A stretch of DNA of 64,000 nucleotides from JAAYTL01 sp031460505. Lineage in GTDB: Bacteria > Bacillota > Clostridia > Tissierellales > Tissierellaceae. The translations under genes were made by a program, and so were the position numbers. Under the pieces are notes generated by a model. It saw only the letters and a list, made by a program, of their open reading frames with translations. It had not been told where the DNA came from and made no database searches. Location: assembly GCA_031460505.1 (NCBI GenBank), contig JAVKTT010000001.1, positions 496,001 to 560,000 of the forward strand, in the 5' to 3' direction. Positions 51,437 to 60,587 of this stretch are shown here, one piece after another; within the stretch, counting starts at the first letter, position 1; every line of letters starts with the position of its first letter.

Positions 51437-52318
51437 TTACGTATCAAAGGTTTTAAAGATTTTAATATTATTTATGAATTTTTCGTTTAAAAGTATAACA
51501 GATGTTAAAACAAATAACATACCAATTACTTCAATTATTGATAATCTTTGTTTAAATATAATTACTGAACCTATTACAGAAACAGGTACTTCTAAAGTAG
51601 CAATTATCGAAGCTTTACTTGATTCAACACCATATGATAGACCTTTGGTATAAAATAGATAACTAACTGATGTTGATAATACTCCTAACATAATTACGAA
51701 TAAATATACTAAAGGATTAAAGGGTATATAGAAAATTGATATAGGGTTTGAGAAAATTAAGGAGAACATAAAAGCAAATCCAAAAGTATATGTTAATATG
51801 GTTATTTGATCATAATCATTTGATATTTTTTTGTTCAACAAAGTCATGGTACCATAACATATTCCAGATGCTAGTCCATATAAAATACCTCTGAAATTTA
51901 AATCCATTGACTTAATACTTCCTCCCGTTACAGTTAACCAACATCCAACGACACAAAAAACTAGAGCTAACAGCTTATTATGAGTAATTTCTTCGTCAAA
52001 GAATATTCGAGACATAATCATCACAAATATTGGTGATGTATAAAGCAATGTAACTGTAGTTGATATGGTGGTCCTTTCCATAGCGCTAAACATAAATAAA
52101 TTATATAGTGCATGACAGACAAAACCAATTATAATGCAATAGTATATTCCCCTTTTATTAATCTTTAGTAAACTCTTATCTTTTATCAAGATATATATGA
52201 GCAATGTAGTAAAACCAAAGAACATTTTCAATGACACTAAATCTTTTGAGCTAATTCCATTGTCCAATATATATTGGGAATATAATAATGCTGTCCCCCA
52301 TAAAACACTACTAATCAC
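51437..52318 (-). CDS. EamA-family (DMT superfamily) transporter
   Basis: A 293-residue membrane protein with about ten helices in two EamA repeats (VTLLYTSPIFVMIMSRIFFDEEITHNKLLALVFCVVGCWLTV and ASIIATLEVPVSVIGSVIIFKQRL). Such proteins export amino acids or metabolites. The GTG at 52316-52318 has no good ribosome site and cuts the first helix short. An ATT codon at 52355-52357, 8 bases after GGAGG and in frame, would add 13 residues and complete helix 1. The true start may be non-standard, or there may be a small sequence change upstream. It lies downstream of the doeA-like gene. Confidence 0.85.
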   Translation of the reverse strand: MISSVLWGTALLYSQYILDNGISSKDLVSLKMFFGFTTLLIYILIKDKSLLKINKRGIYYCIIIGFVCHALYNLFMFSAMERTTISTTVTLLYTSPIFVMIMSRIFFDEEITHNKLLALVFCVVGCWLTVTGGSIKSMDLNFRGILYGLASGICYGTMTLLNKKISNDYDQITILTYTFGFAFMFSLIFSNPISIFYIPFNPLVYLFVIMLGVLSTSVSYLFYTKGLSYGVESSKASIIATLEVPVSVIGSVIIFKQRLSIIEVIGMLFVLTSVILLNEKFINNIKIFKTFDT

Positions 52319-52462
52319 TATAAACCAACTACCTATTTTGGATTTATTTTTCTCAATAATAATTACCTCCTTTTCAAAATTTTCATATAATGCCCAAAAA
52401 TTTAGATAGAAAGGTATGTCACCACACCTTTCTGTCTAATTTAAATTAAAGCTTATTATTTA

Positions 52463-53635
52463 CTATTCTTTAATAAATAATTTCCTTTCAACATTAGCTA
52501 ATGTTTCACAACCAGTTTCTGTAACTCTTATTGCATCACTAATTTCTACTCCAAAGTCTTCAAAATACATACCAGGAATAATATGAAGGGTCATATTAGG
52601 TTGTAGTACAGTTTTGTCCCCTGGTCTAACACTTATTGTATGCTCGCCCCAATCTGGTGGGTAGTTAAGACCTGTTGAGTATCCAATCCTTGATTCTTTA
52701 AATAATCCATATTTCTTAAGATTATTTGCCCAAACTGCTTCAGCTTCTTCAGCAGTAACACCTGGTTTAATAAAGTCTAATACTTTATTTAAACCTTCGA
52801 TTGTAATTTTAGCTGTTTCTTCAAGTTTAGGTGATGGTTTACCAAGTGATATTGTTCTTGACATTGGTGAATGATATCTTCTATAACATCCAGCTAATTC
52901 AAAGATTACTATGTCTCCATCTTTATATTTTTCGTCAGTCCAAGTTAAGTGACAGGCTCCTGCATCTATTCCTGTAGGCATTAGCGGTACTATTGAAGCA
53001 TAGTCTCCACCAAATTCTTCTGTACCTGAAGTAAATGTTCTATAGATTTCTGCTGCCATATCACATTTTCTAACTCCAACGTTTAGGTAGTTTATAGCAT
53101 CTGTCATACCTTTAGTCATTATTTTACCAGCACGTTTCATATACTCAATTTCTGCATCAGATTTAATGACTTTAATCCAGTTAACTAAATGATTTGCATC
53201 TTCAAATGTTGCATTTGGTAAACCTTTTTTAAGGCTTTCAAAACATTGAGCTGTAAAATAGTAGTTGTCCATTTCAACTGCAATTCTCTTGTTGCCTTGT
53301 CCTCTTTCTTTAAGAACATCTGCTACATAATCCATAGGATGTCTTACATTACTTTGAACATAGTTATCACTATATCCAACAATATTTTCATGTTTTAACC
53401 AAGCAGTTTTTCTAGCTGCAATAGCATCCATGAATCTACCTATCCATACTGGCTCTTCTTCATCTAAAAATACTGCTACCATTTGATGAACATAGAATGA
53501 CCATGCATTGTAACCTGATACGTAGTTCATGTTTGCTGGATCAGTTATAAGTAATACTTCAATTCCTCTTTCTTCCATTTTCTCTTTAACTTTTTTGACT
53601 CTCAATTGGAATTCTTCTTTGGAAAATGTTAACAT
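52463..53635 (-). CDS. doeA: DoeA/EutD-like ectoine hydrolase (M24, creatinase-type)
   Basis: The 390-residue M24-fold enzyme lacks the metal-ligand pattern of aminopeptidases but keeps the creatinase-type residues H229 (DAGACHLTWTDEK) and E246 (VIFELAGCYRRYHSPMSRTISLGKP), plus a C-terminal Glu (FGVEISDAIRVTETGCE). ELAGCYRRYHxPxSRT, GYNAWSFYVHQ and EMDNYYFTAQCFESL are hallmarks of ectoine hydrolase (DoeA/EutD), which opens ectoine to N-acetyl-diaminobutyrate. I use the ATG at 53633-53635, 8 bases after AGGAG. It is the last gene of the M20-TRAP unit. The family is known mainly from aerobic proteobacteria. Confidence 0.8.
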   Translation of the reverse strand: MLTFSKEEFQLRVKKVKEKMEERGIEVLLITDPANMNYVSGYNAWSFYVHQMVAVFLDEEEPVWIGRFMDAIAARKTAWLKHENIVGYSDNYVQSNVRHPMDYVADVLKERGQGNKRIAVEMDNYYFTAQCFESLKKGLPNATFEDANHLVNWIKVIKSDAEIEYMKRAGKIMTKGMTDAINYLNVGVRKCDMAAEIYRTFTSGTEEFGGDYASIVPLMPTGIDAGACHLTWTDEKYKDGDIVIFELAGCYRRYHSPMSRTISLGKPSPKLEETAKITIEGLNKVLDFIKPGVTAEEAEAVWANNLKKYGLFKESRIGYSTGLNYPPDWGEHTISVRPGDKTVLQPNMTLHIIPGMYFEDFGVEISDAIRVTETGCETLANVERKLFIKE

Positions 53636-53692
53636 ATGATTCACTCCTTATTTAATTAATTTTATTTTACCCCAATACCCCTAATATTGATT

Positions 53693-54739
53693 TTAGTTAT
53701 CTTTATTTTTTTCAATTATTCTTTGAGCATCTTCATCTAAAATTCTTAGAATTTCTGCTCCTTCTTCTCCAACAGATCTTAAGAATACTTCTCTTACTGG
53801 CATAGCTGCTTCTCTAAACACTGCCCTTTCTTCCTCAGTTAAATCTATTATTTCAATATTACCTGAAGCTCTTATAATATCTAATCTTTCTTGATTAAGC
53901 TTAGCTTGGAAATCAAATATATAATCATTTAGTTCAGGAACAATATCTAATACCATTGCTTGAGTCTTGGCATCTAACTCCGCCCAGAAGTCTGGACTTG
54001 TAACAAGGGATGCTACGAAACCATCTTGTCTAGCTTGAATCAGATAATCTTGAACTTCATAAAAGTTCATTTCTTCAATAGCAAATACAGGGTTAACTTG
54101 AGCATCTATTTGTTTAAGTTGAAGTCCTGTATATACTTCTGAATATGGCATTGGTGTTGGGTTCGCATTATATGCTGCATAACTTGATACTATAAGTGGC
54201 GATGCCATAGTTCTAATACTAACTCCTCTGAAATCTTGAGGTGATCTTATAGGTTTATTAGCAGTCCATGCATTGAACCCTTCATAGAACCAATCAAGAA
54301 CCTTTAAGTCATTTTCTTCATTTAATTTATTTAACATTGTTATAGCTTCACTAGTTGCAAATAATTCTTGTAAATCGTCATCTTCCTCTGGTAATAGGAA
54401 ATGATTATAGAATACATTGTTTTCTGGTATTGTAGTAGCAGTTGTACCTGGGTTTAGTATGGAAAATGCAAGTAATCCTTTTTGCTGGAATTCCAAATAA
54501 TCCATTACTCCACCTATTTCATCTGCTCTATATACTTCTACGTATATTTCTCCATTAGATCTTTCTTCTACTAGTCTTTTAAACTCAAGTGCATAAGCAT
54601 CTTGTATGGATCCTCTTATTTCCTCATGGCCAAATCTCCAGACTATTTGGTCTTTTGCATCTGCGCCAGTCGAACATCCAGAAGCTATAGCCATAACAAA
54701 GACAAGTAATAGAACAAAAGTTATATTTTTCTTATTCAT
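53693..54739 (-). CDS. TRAP transporter substrate-binding lipoprotein DctP (ectoine-locus)
   Basis: A 348-residue extracytoplasmic solute receptor with a lipoprotein signal (VMAIASGCSTGAD). It has the DctP core with FRGVSIRTMASPLIVSSYAAYNANPTPMPYSEVYTGLQLKQIDAQVNP. In this family the arginine in IRTM binds the substrate carboxylate. It is only distantly like the DctP at 46.5 kb, so the two transporters take different substrates. Ectoine or a related compatible solute is suggested by the neighbouring ectoine hydrolase-like gene. Confidence 0.92.
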   Translation of the reverse strand: MNKKNITFVLLLVFVMAIASGCSTGADAKDQIVWRFGHEEIRGSIQDAYALEFKRLVEERSNGEIYVEVYRADEIGGVMDYLEFQQKGLLAFSILNPGTTATTIPENNVFYNHFLLPEEDDDLQELFATSEAITMLNKLNEENDLKVLDWFYEGFNAWTANKPIRSPQDFRGVSIRTMASPLIVSSYAAYNANPTPMPYSEVYTGLQLKQIDAQVNPVFAIEEMNFYEVQDYLIQARQDGFVASLVTSPDFWAELDAKTQAMVLDIVPELNDYIFDFQAKLNQERLDIIRASGNIEIIDLTEEERAVFREAAMPVREVFLRSVGEEGAEILRILDEDAQRIIEKNKDN

Positions 54740-54755
54740 GGTTTTCCTCCTTCAA

Positions 54756-56042
54756 TTAATAAAGTAAGTTTCTGGATATTAAAGCTATTTCTGGTATAAA
54801 CATTAACAGCGATATTATAAAGTACATAATAAAGTATGGAACTGTCTTTCTAATAACAGTTAAATATGGTTTATTAAATACTGCTGAAGCAGTAAATATA
54901 TTACAACCAAATGGTGGTGTACAAGAACCTATTGCAGCTTGCATAGTAACTACGATTCCTAAATGAATAGGGTCGATTCCTGCTGCTGCAGCTGGTCCTA
55001 CGAACATTGGTGCTAATATGATTATAGCTACTAATTGGTCTGTAAACATACATGCTACAAAGAAGAATATACTTACCATAGCTAATACCTTGAATGCACT
55101 TGGGTTTACTCCAAGAACTGTCTCTGCTAATACTTGCGGAATTCTAGCTAGGGATAATACCCATGAAGTAGCTGCTCCAGCTGCTACTAATATAAATACT
55201 ACTGATGTAACAACAGCTGTTGATAAAGCTATTTCTGTAATGTCTTTAAGTTTTATAGTTTTAAATATAAAGAATTCAAGAATGAATGCATATGCTACTG
55301 ATATTGCTGCAGCTTCTGTAGGACTGAATAAACCCGAATAAATACCACCTACAATAATTGCAGGGAAACCTAATGGTAATAATGCCTTCTTAAATGATTG
55401 CCATCTATCAGCCCATGATACCTTTTTCTCAACAGGTATACCTTTTCTTTTAGCATCAAAATAGTTGTAAAGCGCAAAGAAACCTAATACAATTAATCCA
55501 GGACCAACGCCTGCAATAAATAATTCACCTACGGATGCTCCTGTTACTACGCCGTACATAACCATTACTGTACTTGGCGGTATAAGTAGTGCGATATTTG
55601 CTGCATTTATTATTAATGCAATAGATTCTGATACACCATAACCTTTATTTACCATATCTTGATACATTGGCTTTCCTATAGCTACAACAGTTGCTTGTGT
55701 AGAGCCTGATATAGCTCCGAAAATTGTACAAGTTGCTGCAGTTGTAATTGCCAATCCACCTCTTATATGTCCAACAAATGTATATACAAAATCTAATAAT
55801 CTTTTAGAAGTCTGTCCATAACTCATTATGTCTGCTGCAAATATGAACATTGGTACTGCTAACAATGAGAATACTTCGATTCCACCTGTTGCCTGTTGAG
55901 CTAGCCACATTAAATCAATATCAGGCATATATCTTAATATTGCTAAAACTGGAGCCAATAGTAGTCCAACCATCATAGGCGCACCTAAAAACAGAAGCAC
56001 AAACATAACTACCAGTAGAAAAATACCCATGCTTATTGCCAT
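54756..56042 (-). CDS. TRAP transporter large permease DctM (ectoine-locus)
   Basis: A 428-residue membrane protein with about 12 helices and DctM motifs (FLGAPMMVGLLLAPVLAI, VPMFIFAADIMSYGQTSKRLLDF, ISGSTQATVVAIGKPMYQDMVNKGYG). It lies between dctQ and dctP with short gaps (26 and 16 bases). Confidence 0.93.
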   Translation of the reverse strand: MAISMGIFLLVVMFVLLFLGAPMMVGLLLAPVLAILRYMPDIDLMWLAQQATGGIEVFSLLAVPMFIFAADIMSYGQTSKRLLDFVYTFVGHIRGGLAITTAATCTIFGAISGSTQATVVAIGKPMYQDMVNKGYGVSESIALIINAANIALLIPPSTVMVMYGVVTGASVGELFIAGVGPGLIVLGFFALYNYFDAKRKGIPVEKKVSWADRWQSFKKALLPLGFPAIIVGGIYSGLFSPTEAAAISVAYAFILEFFIFKTIKLKDITEIALSTAVVTSVVFILVAAGAATSWVLSLARIPQVLAETVLGVNPSAFKVLAMVSIFFFVACMFTDQLVAIIILAPMFVGPAAAAGIDPIHLGIVVTMQAAIGSCTPPFGCNIFTASAVFNKPYLTVIRKTVPYFIMYFIISLLMFIPEIALISRNLLY

Positions 56043-56068
56043 TTTTATTCCCCCATTTCTATATCGTA

Positions 56069-56614
56069 TTATTTACTTACAATTTCTTCATCATATTCAG
56101 CTAAAGGGCTAATATTGTTGAAGTATATATCATCCTTATACTTAAGATTAAGTACTAAGTTGATTAAATATTGTATACCACCTAGGGTAAATCCTATTGG
56201 CATGAACATTGTAATAATATATACAGGTAATTCTAATGCTGGTGTAACCCTTCCACTTGCTACTACTGTTGTAAAATATTTAAAGCTATAATACGCAAAT
56301 ATAAACATTGTAATCATAGTTATAATTGCTGATAATACTGCAATAACCTTTTTTACTTTATTTGCTGATAAATCTATTAGAGCTGACATGTTTATGTGGG
56401 AGCCTTCTCTAGCTGCATATCCTACTCCCATAAATGTAGTTACTACTACTAAAAACTGTCCAACCTCTTCAGCCCATGACCAAGAATTCATAAATACTCT
56501 TCTTGCAATTACGTTACCAACAAGAACTATTGTTGTTAAAATAATACTATAAGATAAGAAGAATTTTTCAATTTTCATAATGATATTATCAATCGTTTTT
56601 ATTGTTTTTAACAT
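56069..56614 (-). CDS. TRAP transporter small permease DctQ (ectoine-locus)
   Basis: A 181-residue four-helix membrane protein with the DctQ motif VIARRVFMNSWSWAEEVGQFLVVVTTFMGVGYAAREGSHINMSALIDL. It is encoded 22 bases after the M20 gene and before dctM. Confidence 0.92.
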   Translation of the reverse strand: MLKTIKTIDNIIMKIEKFFLSYSIILTTIVLVGNVIARRVFMNSWSWAEEVGQFLVVVTTFMGVGYAAREGSHINMSALIDLSANKVKKVIAVLSAIITMITMFIFAYYSFKYFTTVVASGRVTPALELPVYIITMFMPIGFTLGGIQYLINLVLNLKYKDDIYFNNISPLAEYDEEIVSK

Positions 56615-56636
56615 GGCTTACCTCCATCCTATATTT

Positions 56637-57812
56637 TTACTTACTTAAATACTCCAATGCTGACCTAACATGCATTTCTACACCTAATTCAAGTGCATCC
56701 TCGTCTATATTGAACCTTGGATGATGATGTGGGTAATCAGTTCCTTTTTCTTTATTTCCCATACCTACAAAGTAGAATGTTGAAGGTATATCAACTGTGA
56801 ACTCAGAGAAGTCTTCCCCAGCCATAGTTTGATATGGAACTAAGTTTTCTTCACCTACTAGATCTGAAGCAATTTTCCTAACAATAGAAGTCATTTCTTT
56901 ATCATTTGATACTGTGAAATTACTTGTCTGGAATTCGATTTCATATGTTGTATCGAATGTTTCACATATGCCTTTTACGATTTTTTCTAATCTCTCTCTA
57001 GGTCTTTCTTCAGAATCTGGACCACCTTTATAAAGGTATCTAAGAGTTCCTTCTAATTCACAAGTCTCCGGAATAATATTTGATGATGTTCCAGCACTTA
57101 CTTTTGCAAAGGATACTATAGTTGGTGTTAGTGGATTTATTTGCTTAGTAGCAATTGTTTGTGCACCCATAATTATCTGTGCTGCTACTATAACCGGATC
57201 TATAGCATATTGAGGCATAGCAGTGTGTCCACCTTTACCATTAATCTTAATTTTAAAGATATCCATTGCCCCCATTACTGGTCCTACGCTTACACTCATC
57301 TTTCCGGTTTCTATAGGGCTCCATAGATGAATAGCAACTGCAGCATCCACCTTAGGATTTTCTAAAACACCTTCCTCAACCATATATTTTGCTCCTGCAT
57401 CTTCTTCATTTGGTTGAAAAACAAATTTTATATTCCCATATAGCTTGTCCTTATGTTTAGTAAGTATTTTTGCTGCTACTAACAGCATTGCCATATGTCC
57501 ATCATGGGCACATGCGTGCATTTTGCCTTTATTTGTCGATTTATAAGGAATATCGTTTTCCTCAGTAACAGGCAAAGCATCCATATCTGCTCGCATTAGC
57601 AATGTTGGGCCTTCAGCTACTCCCTTAAGTAATCCTACTACCCCTGTCTTTGCTACATTTCTTTGTACTTCTAATCCTAAACCTTCTAAATAATCTGCTA
57701 TAATTGCTGATGTTCTAAATTCTTCAAAGCCTAATTCAGGATGTTGATGAAAATCCCTTCTTAAATTTATAAGTTCATCTTTTAGTATAACGATTTCATT
57801 TTTGATATTCAC
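56637..57812 (-). CDS. M20 family amidohydrolase (N-acyl amino acid hydrolase type)
   Basis: The 391-residue zinc enzyme has DLINLRRDFHQHPELGFEEFRTS-like family opening, the metal ligands in MHACAHDGHMAMLL, the catalytic NEEDAGAKYMVEEG, the dimerisation domain (about 180-290) and AGEDFSEF near the C-terminus. Relatives deacylate N-acyl amino acids or open amides. As the first gene of the unit ending in the ectoine hydrolase-like gene, it could remove the acetyl group from N-acetyl-diaminobutyrate (the DoeB step); that is an inference. A close paralogue lies at 61.8-62.9 kb. A conserved promoter-like element precedes it. Confidence 0.92.
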   Translation of the reverse strand: MNIKNEIVILKDELINLRRDFHQHPELGFEEFRTSAIIADYLEGLGLEVQRNVAKTGVVGLLKGVAEGPTLLMRADMDALPVTEENDIPYKSTNKGKMHACAHDGHMAMLLVAAKILTKHKDKLYGNIKFVFQPNEEDAGAKYMVEEGVLENPKVDAAVAIHLWSPIETGKMSVSVGPVMGAMDIFKIKINGKGGHTAMPQYAIDPVIVAAQIIMGAQTIATKQINPLTPTIVSFAKVSAGTSSNIIPETCELEGTLRYLYKGGPDSEERPRERLEKIVKGICETFDTTYEIEFQTSNFTVSNDKEMTSIVRKIASDLVGEENLVPYQTMAGEDFSEFTVDIPSTFYFVGMGNKEKGTDYPHHHPRFNIDEDALELGVEMHVRSALEYLSK

Positions 57813-57874
57813 TTTTTTCCTCCTTCCTTTAACTTTAATTAATAATACTTTAATTTTGGTTTAGGTTCATCTGT

Positions 57875-57925
57875 ACAATTGTATGAAATATTTAATTGTT
57901 TATAGTCAATTTGTTTAGTTGAAAA
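57875..57925 (-). promoter_or_regulatory. Conserved 51-bp element upstream of the M20-TRAP-doeA unit (copy A)
   Basis: The element aligns without gaps with 58770-58820. On the minus strand it contains TTGACTA, 19 bases, then TACAATTGT; TACAATTGTA is a perfect 10-bp palindrome here. The blocks are 60-100 bases before the M20 start. It may be a promoter (-35-like TTGACT, -10-like TACAAT, spacing 20) plus operator for the PucR-type regulator. Confidence 0.7.
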
Positions 57926-57955
57926 GCACCTCATTATCATGGTCTTATATAATAA

Positions 57956-58684
57956 TTAATACAATTCCAGTAAACTACCATATCCTTCGATACTATCCTT
58001 TATTCCACAAGTTCTTAATGAATTCCAAAACGTTGCTTGTATCGCAGATATAACTGGTTTTCCCAAATCTTGTTCTAAATGTTTAAGTATACCTATGCTT
58101 CTTATACCTGTACACAATATAGCTACAGCCTCTGCATCTTTTGTATCAGCTTCCTTTGCTAATTTGTAAACGATTTCATAAGGCTGACTATCAATCTCCT
58201 TGTCATATAATAGATCTAGTCCTATCATATTAGTTACCTTAAATCCACTTTCTTCTAAGTACCTCTTTCCTCTTTCATTAACCTCTTGAATATATGGTGT
58301 TGCTACTGCAATTTTTTTAACTCCGAAGCTATTTAAAGCTCTAACTGCAGAAGCTGAAGTGGTTATACATGGTACTCCATTTGAGGCTTCTTCCATCTCC
58401 TTAATTAATTCCCTATCATATTCCATACCACCAATAAAACTTCCACTTGTACAGCCTAAAGCTATTACATCTACAGGAGCTTGGCATAATAACCTTGCAG
58501 CTTTTACTCCTTGTTGCCCTATAAGAGTCAATTGTTCTTTATTAGTTTCCAAAAGTGATATTCTTGTGGTGCATGTAATTACACCCTCTGGAGACATTTC
58601 ATAAAATTCTGGTTCCATAACCCAACCTGGCGATGGATAAATTAATCCTATTTTTGCCCTTGCACCATATGAAAAATCTTTCAT
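57956..58684 (-). CDS. EutA-like Asp/Glu racemase-superfamily protein (maleate isomerase / arylmalonate decarboxylase type)
   Basis: The 242-residue protein begins IGLIYPSPGWVMEPEFYEMSPEGV and has the two superfamily cysteine sites, VIALGCTSGSFIGG and AVAILCTGIRSI. This fits the maleate isomerase/AMDase/EutA branch of Asp/Glu racemases. EutA-type genes are part of the rhizobial ectoine utilisation cluster, and a DoeA/EutD-like gene is close by, supporting a linked role. The exact reaction is unknown. It is transcribed alone from a unit whose upstream region carries copy B of the conserved element, divergent from pucR. Confidence 0.82.
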   Translation of the reverse strand: MKDFSYGARAKIGLIYPSPGWVMEPEFYEMSPEGVITCTTRISLLETNKEQLTLIGQQGVKAARLLCQAPVDVIALGCTSGSFIGGMEYDRELIKEMEEASNGVPCITTSASAVRALNSFGVKKIAVATPYIQEVNERGKRYLEESGFKVTNMIGLDLLYDKEIDSQPYEIVYKLAKEADTKDAEAVAILCTGIRSIGILKHLEQDLGKPVISAIQATFWNSLRTCGIKDSIEGYGSLLELY

Positions 58685-58769
58685 ACATCAACCCCCTAAT
58701 TGTTAATTTACTTAAACTACAAATAACCGTATAATTAGGTTATTAGATTTTAGTAAAAAAATCATCGTA

Positions 58770-58820
58770 ACAATTGTATGAATATTTTTATTATTTCTAG
58801 TCAACTTGTTATAATGAAAA
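58770..58820. promoter_or_regulatory. Conserved 51-bp element between the eutA-like gene and pucR (copy B)
   Basis: It shares the blocks ACAATTGTATGAA, TAGTCAA and TGAAAA with copy A at identical spacing. It is 86 bases from the eutA-like start and 70 bases from the pucR start, so it could control both. The palindrome is one base less perfect (AACAATTGTA). A TATAAT-like box (58811-58815) lies at the pucR side. Confidence 0.7.
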
Positions 58821-58889
58821 ATACTAATGGTAAATTTTATGATACAATATATATAATCCACAAAAGTTTAAGATCCTGGAGGTAATAAA

Positions 58890-60551
58890 ATGTCATTTTC
58901 AATCATAGATTTTTTGAAATTAGATGTTGTAAAAACAGCAAAAGTTGTTACAAATGATGATACTATTAGGAATAAGCTGATAGAATCAATCTCCGTTATG
59001 GAATTACCTGTTGAAAACTTTGTACACAAATATGAATTAGTACTAACCACTTGTATTGGCTGTACTGATGATGATTCTGTTTTTTTGGATTTTGTCAAGG
59101 ATATTTATAACTCTGGTGCTTCTGGTTTAGTTGTCTCTATTGGTAGGTATGTAAAAAGGACACCTAAAAATGTTATTGACTATGCAAACGAAGTTGGATT
59201 CCCAATAATAGAATTACCATGGGAAATCAGATTTGCCAGTATAATTGAATCTGTCTTATTTGAAATAAATAATGTAAAACAGGCCTATTTAAAATTATTT
59301 GAAAGCATTCAAAAAAAGTTATTAACTTTATATTTAAATGGTTCTACATTATCTGAAGCTGCGAATTTAATATATGAGGAGTTAGGTAATGCAGCAGTCA
59401 TCGCCAATACCCTAGGTTCAGTACAAGGGGCTAGTAAAGATTCAGATGATCTCTTGAAAAGCATTGAAGGACCCCTAAATATTTTATTTTCAGGTAAAAA
59501 TTTGGAACAACTAAAAAGTTTTGATATGAAAGATGTATATACTGTTTATAAAATAGGTTCTAAAAACATGACATATGGATACCTTTACTTAAAATCCAAA
59601 AGCCATGAAATTAATAATGATTATGTTAGAGGCAACAAGACATTAATCATTCGTCATATAGTGTCTGCAATATCACTTTGGTTTGATAGAGAACAAACAA
59701 TCTTTGAAACAGAAATGCATCATAAGGACAAATTTGTATGGAATCTTGTACAAGCAGATGAAAATGAACTTAAAGAATTATATACACAAGCTAATAGTAT
59801 AGGCTATAATCTTTCTGTTCCATATATTTGTATCGTAGGTATGGTATCAAACTTTGAAAAGTCTTATGATCTACAAAGAGCTAATTTTTCGTCCTTTGAA
59901 GAGTGGAAGTACAATTGTATAAAAAGTATAAAATCGCAGATACTTCGAGTAGGACAAACTATTGATCAAGAAATAATGCTAACCTATCAAGAAGAGAGAT
60001 TGATTATTTTCTTAGAATCTAAAGATGATGACTATGAAAAAATTTCGAATCAATTTATTGATATTATAGAAAGTAGAATAAAACCCATATATCCTAAATT
60101 GGTAATATCCTGGGGTATTGGAGCTTATAAAGCTGACTACTTACATTTTAAAAAAGCATACTTAGATGCAAAGATTTCTTTACAATTTGGCCACAATGAA
60201 AAGGATCCTGGTTTTAGATATATTTATTATAACACTAGTATTTATAGGCTACTGTCCATACTCCTTAATGATAATGAAACTCACGAAATAGTTAAAAATA
60301 TAGTAGGTGGTCTTGTTGAATATGATAAGGAAAATGGCTTAGATTTAATAAATACATTTAAATCCTATACAAAGAATGATGGCAATGTAAGTCAAACTGC
60401 ACGCGAACTTCATTTGCACAGGCAATCTCTATTATATAGACTAAAAAGGGTTGAGGAGATTACTCAAATGTCTTTAGATAATTCTGATGATATATTTTTA
60501 TTGGAGTTATGTATAAGATTGTGGGACAAGAAAAATGATTTAATAATATAA
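58890..60551 (+). CDS. PucR-family transcriptional regulator
   Basis: The 553-residue regulator has an N-terminal PucR ligand-binding domain (about 1-130, with LVLTTCIGCTDDDSVFLDFVKDIYNSGASGLVVSIGRYV), a middle GGDEF-like/CdaR-type region (about 280-400) and a C-terminal HTH_30 domain (about 490-545, TFKSYTKNDGNVSQTARELHLHRQSLLYRLKRVEEIT). PucR-type regulators activate or repress nitrogen-compound catabolism. It is divergent from the eutA-like gene, with the conserved 51-bp element between them, so it is the likely controller of the ectoine-type locus. CTGGAGGT precedes the ATG. A bidirectional terminator follows. Confidence 0.92.
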   Translation: MSFSIIDFLKLDVVKTAKVVTNDDTIRNKLIESISVMELPVENFVHKYELVLTTCIGCTDDDSVFLDFVKDIYNSGASGLVVSIGRYVKRTPKNVIDYANEVGFPIIELPWEIRFASIIESVLFEINNVKQAYLKLFESIQKKLLTLYLNGSTLSEAANLIYEELGNAAVIANTLGSVQGASKDSDDLLKSIEGPLNILFSGKNLEQLKSFDMKDVYTVYKIGSKNMTYGYLYLKSKSHEINNDYVRGNKTLIIRHIVSAISLWFDREQTIFETEMHHKDKFVWNLVQADENELKELYTQANSIGYNLSVPYICIVGMVSNFEKSYDLQRANFSSFEEWKYNCIKSIKSQILRVGQTIDQEIMLTYQEERLIIFLESKDDDYEKISNQFIDIIESRIKPIYPKLVISWGIGAYKADYLHFKKAYLDAKISLQFGHNEKDPGFRYIYYNTSIYRLLSILLNDNETHEIVKNIVGGLVEYDKENGLDLINTFKSYTKNDGNVSQTARELHLHRQSLLYRLKRVEEITQMSLDNSDDIFLLELCIRLWDKKNDLII

Positions 60552-60586
60552 AAAATGTGCTTGTGAAATATTCACAAGCACATTTT
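60552..60586. terminator. Bidirectional terminator between pucR and alr
   Basis: AAAATGTGCTTGTGAA (60552-60567) is perfectly complementary to 60571-60586, a 16-bp stem with a 3-base loop and A/T runs on each side, between convergent genes. Confidence 0.9.
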
Positions 60587-60587
60587 A

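Noticed and set aside
52463..53635. Creatinase or Xaa-Pro aminopeptidase for the M24 gene
   Set aside because: It lacks the aminopeptidase metal ligands, and the segments GYNAWSFYVHQ, EMDNYYF and ELAGCYRRYH fit ectoine hydrolase better than creatinase, although both share catalytic residues.
51437..53635. EamA transporter as part of the ectoine-type operon
   Set aside because: A hairpin (about 52415-52441) and a 100-base gap with its own ribosome site separate them, so cotranscription is possible but not supported well enough to claim.
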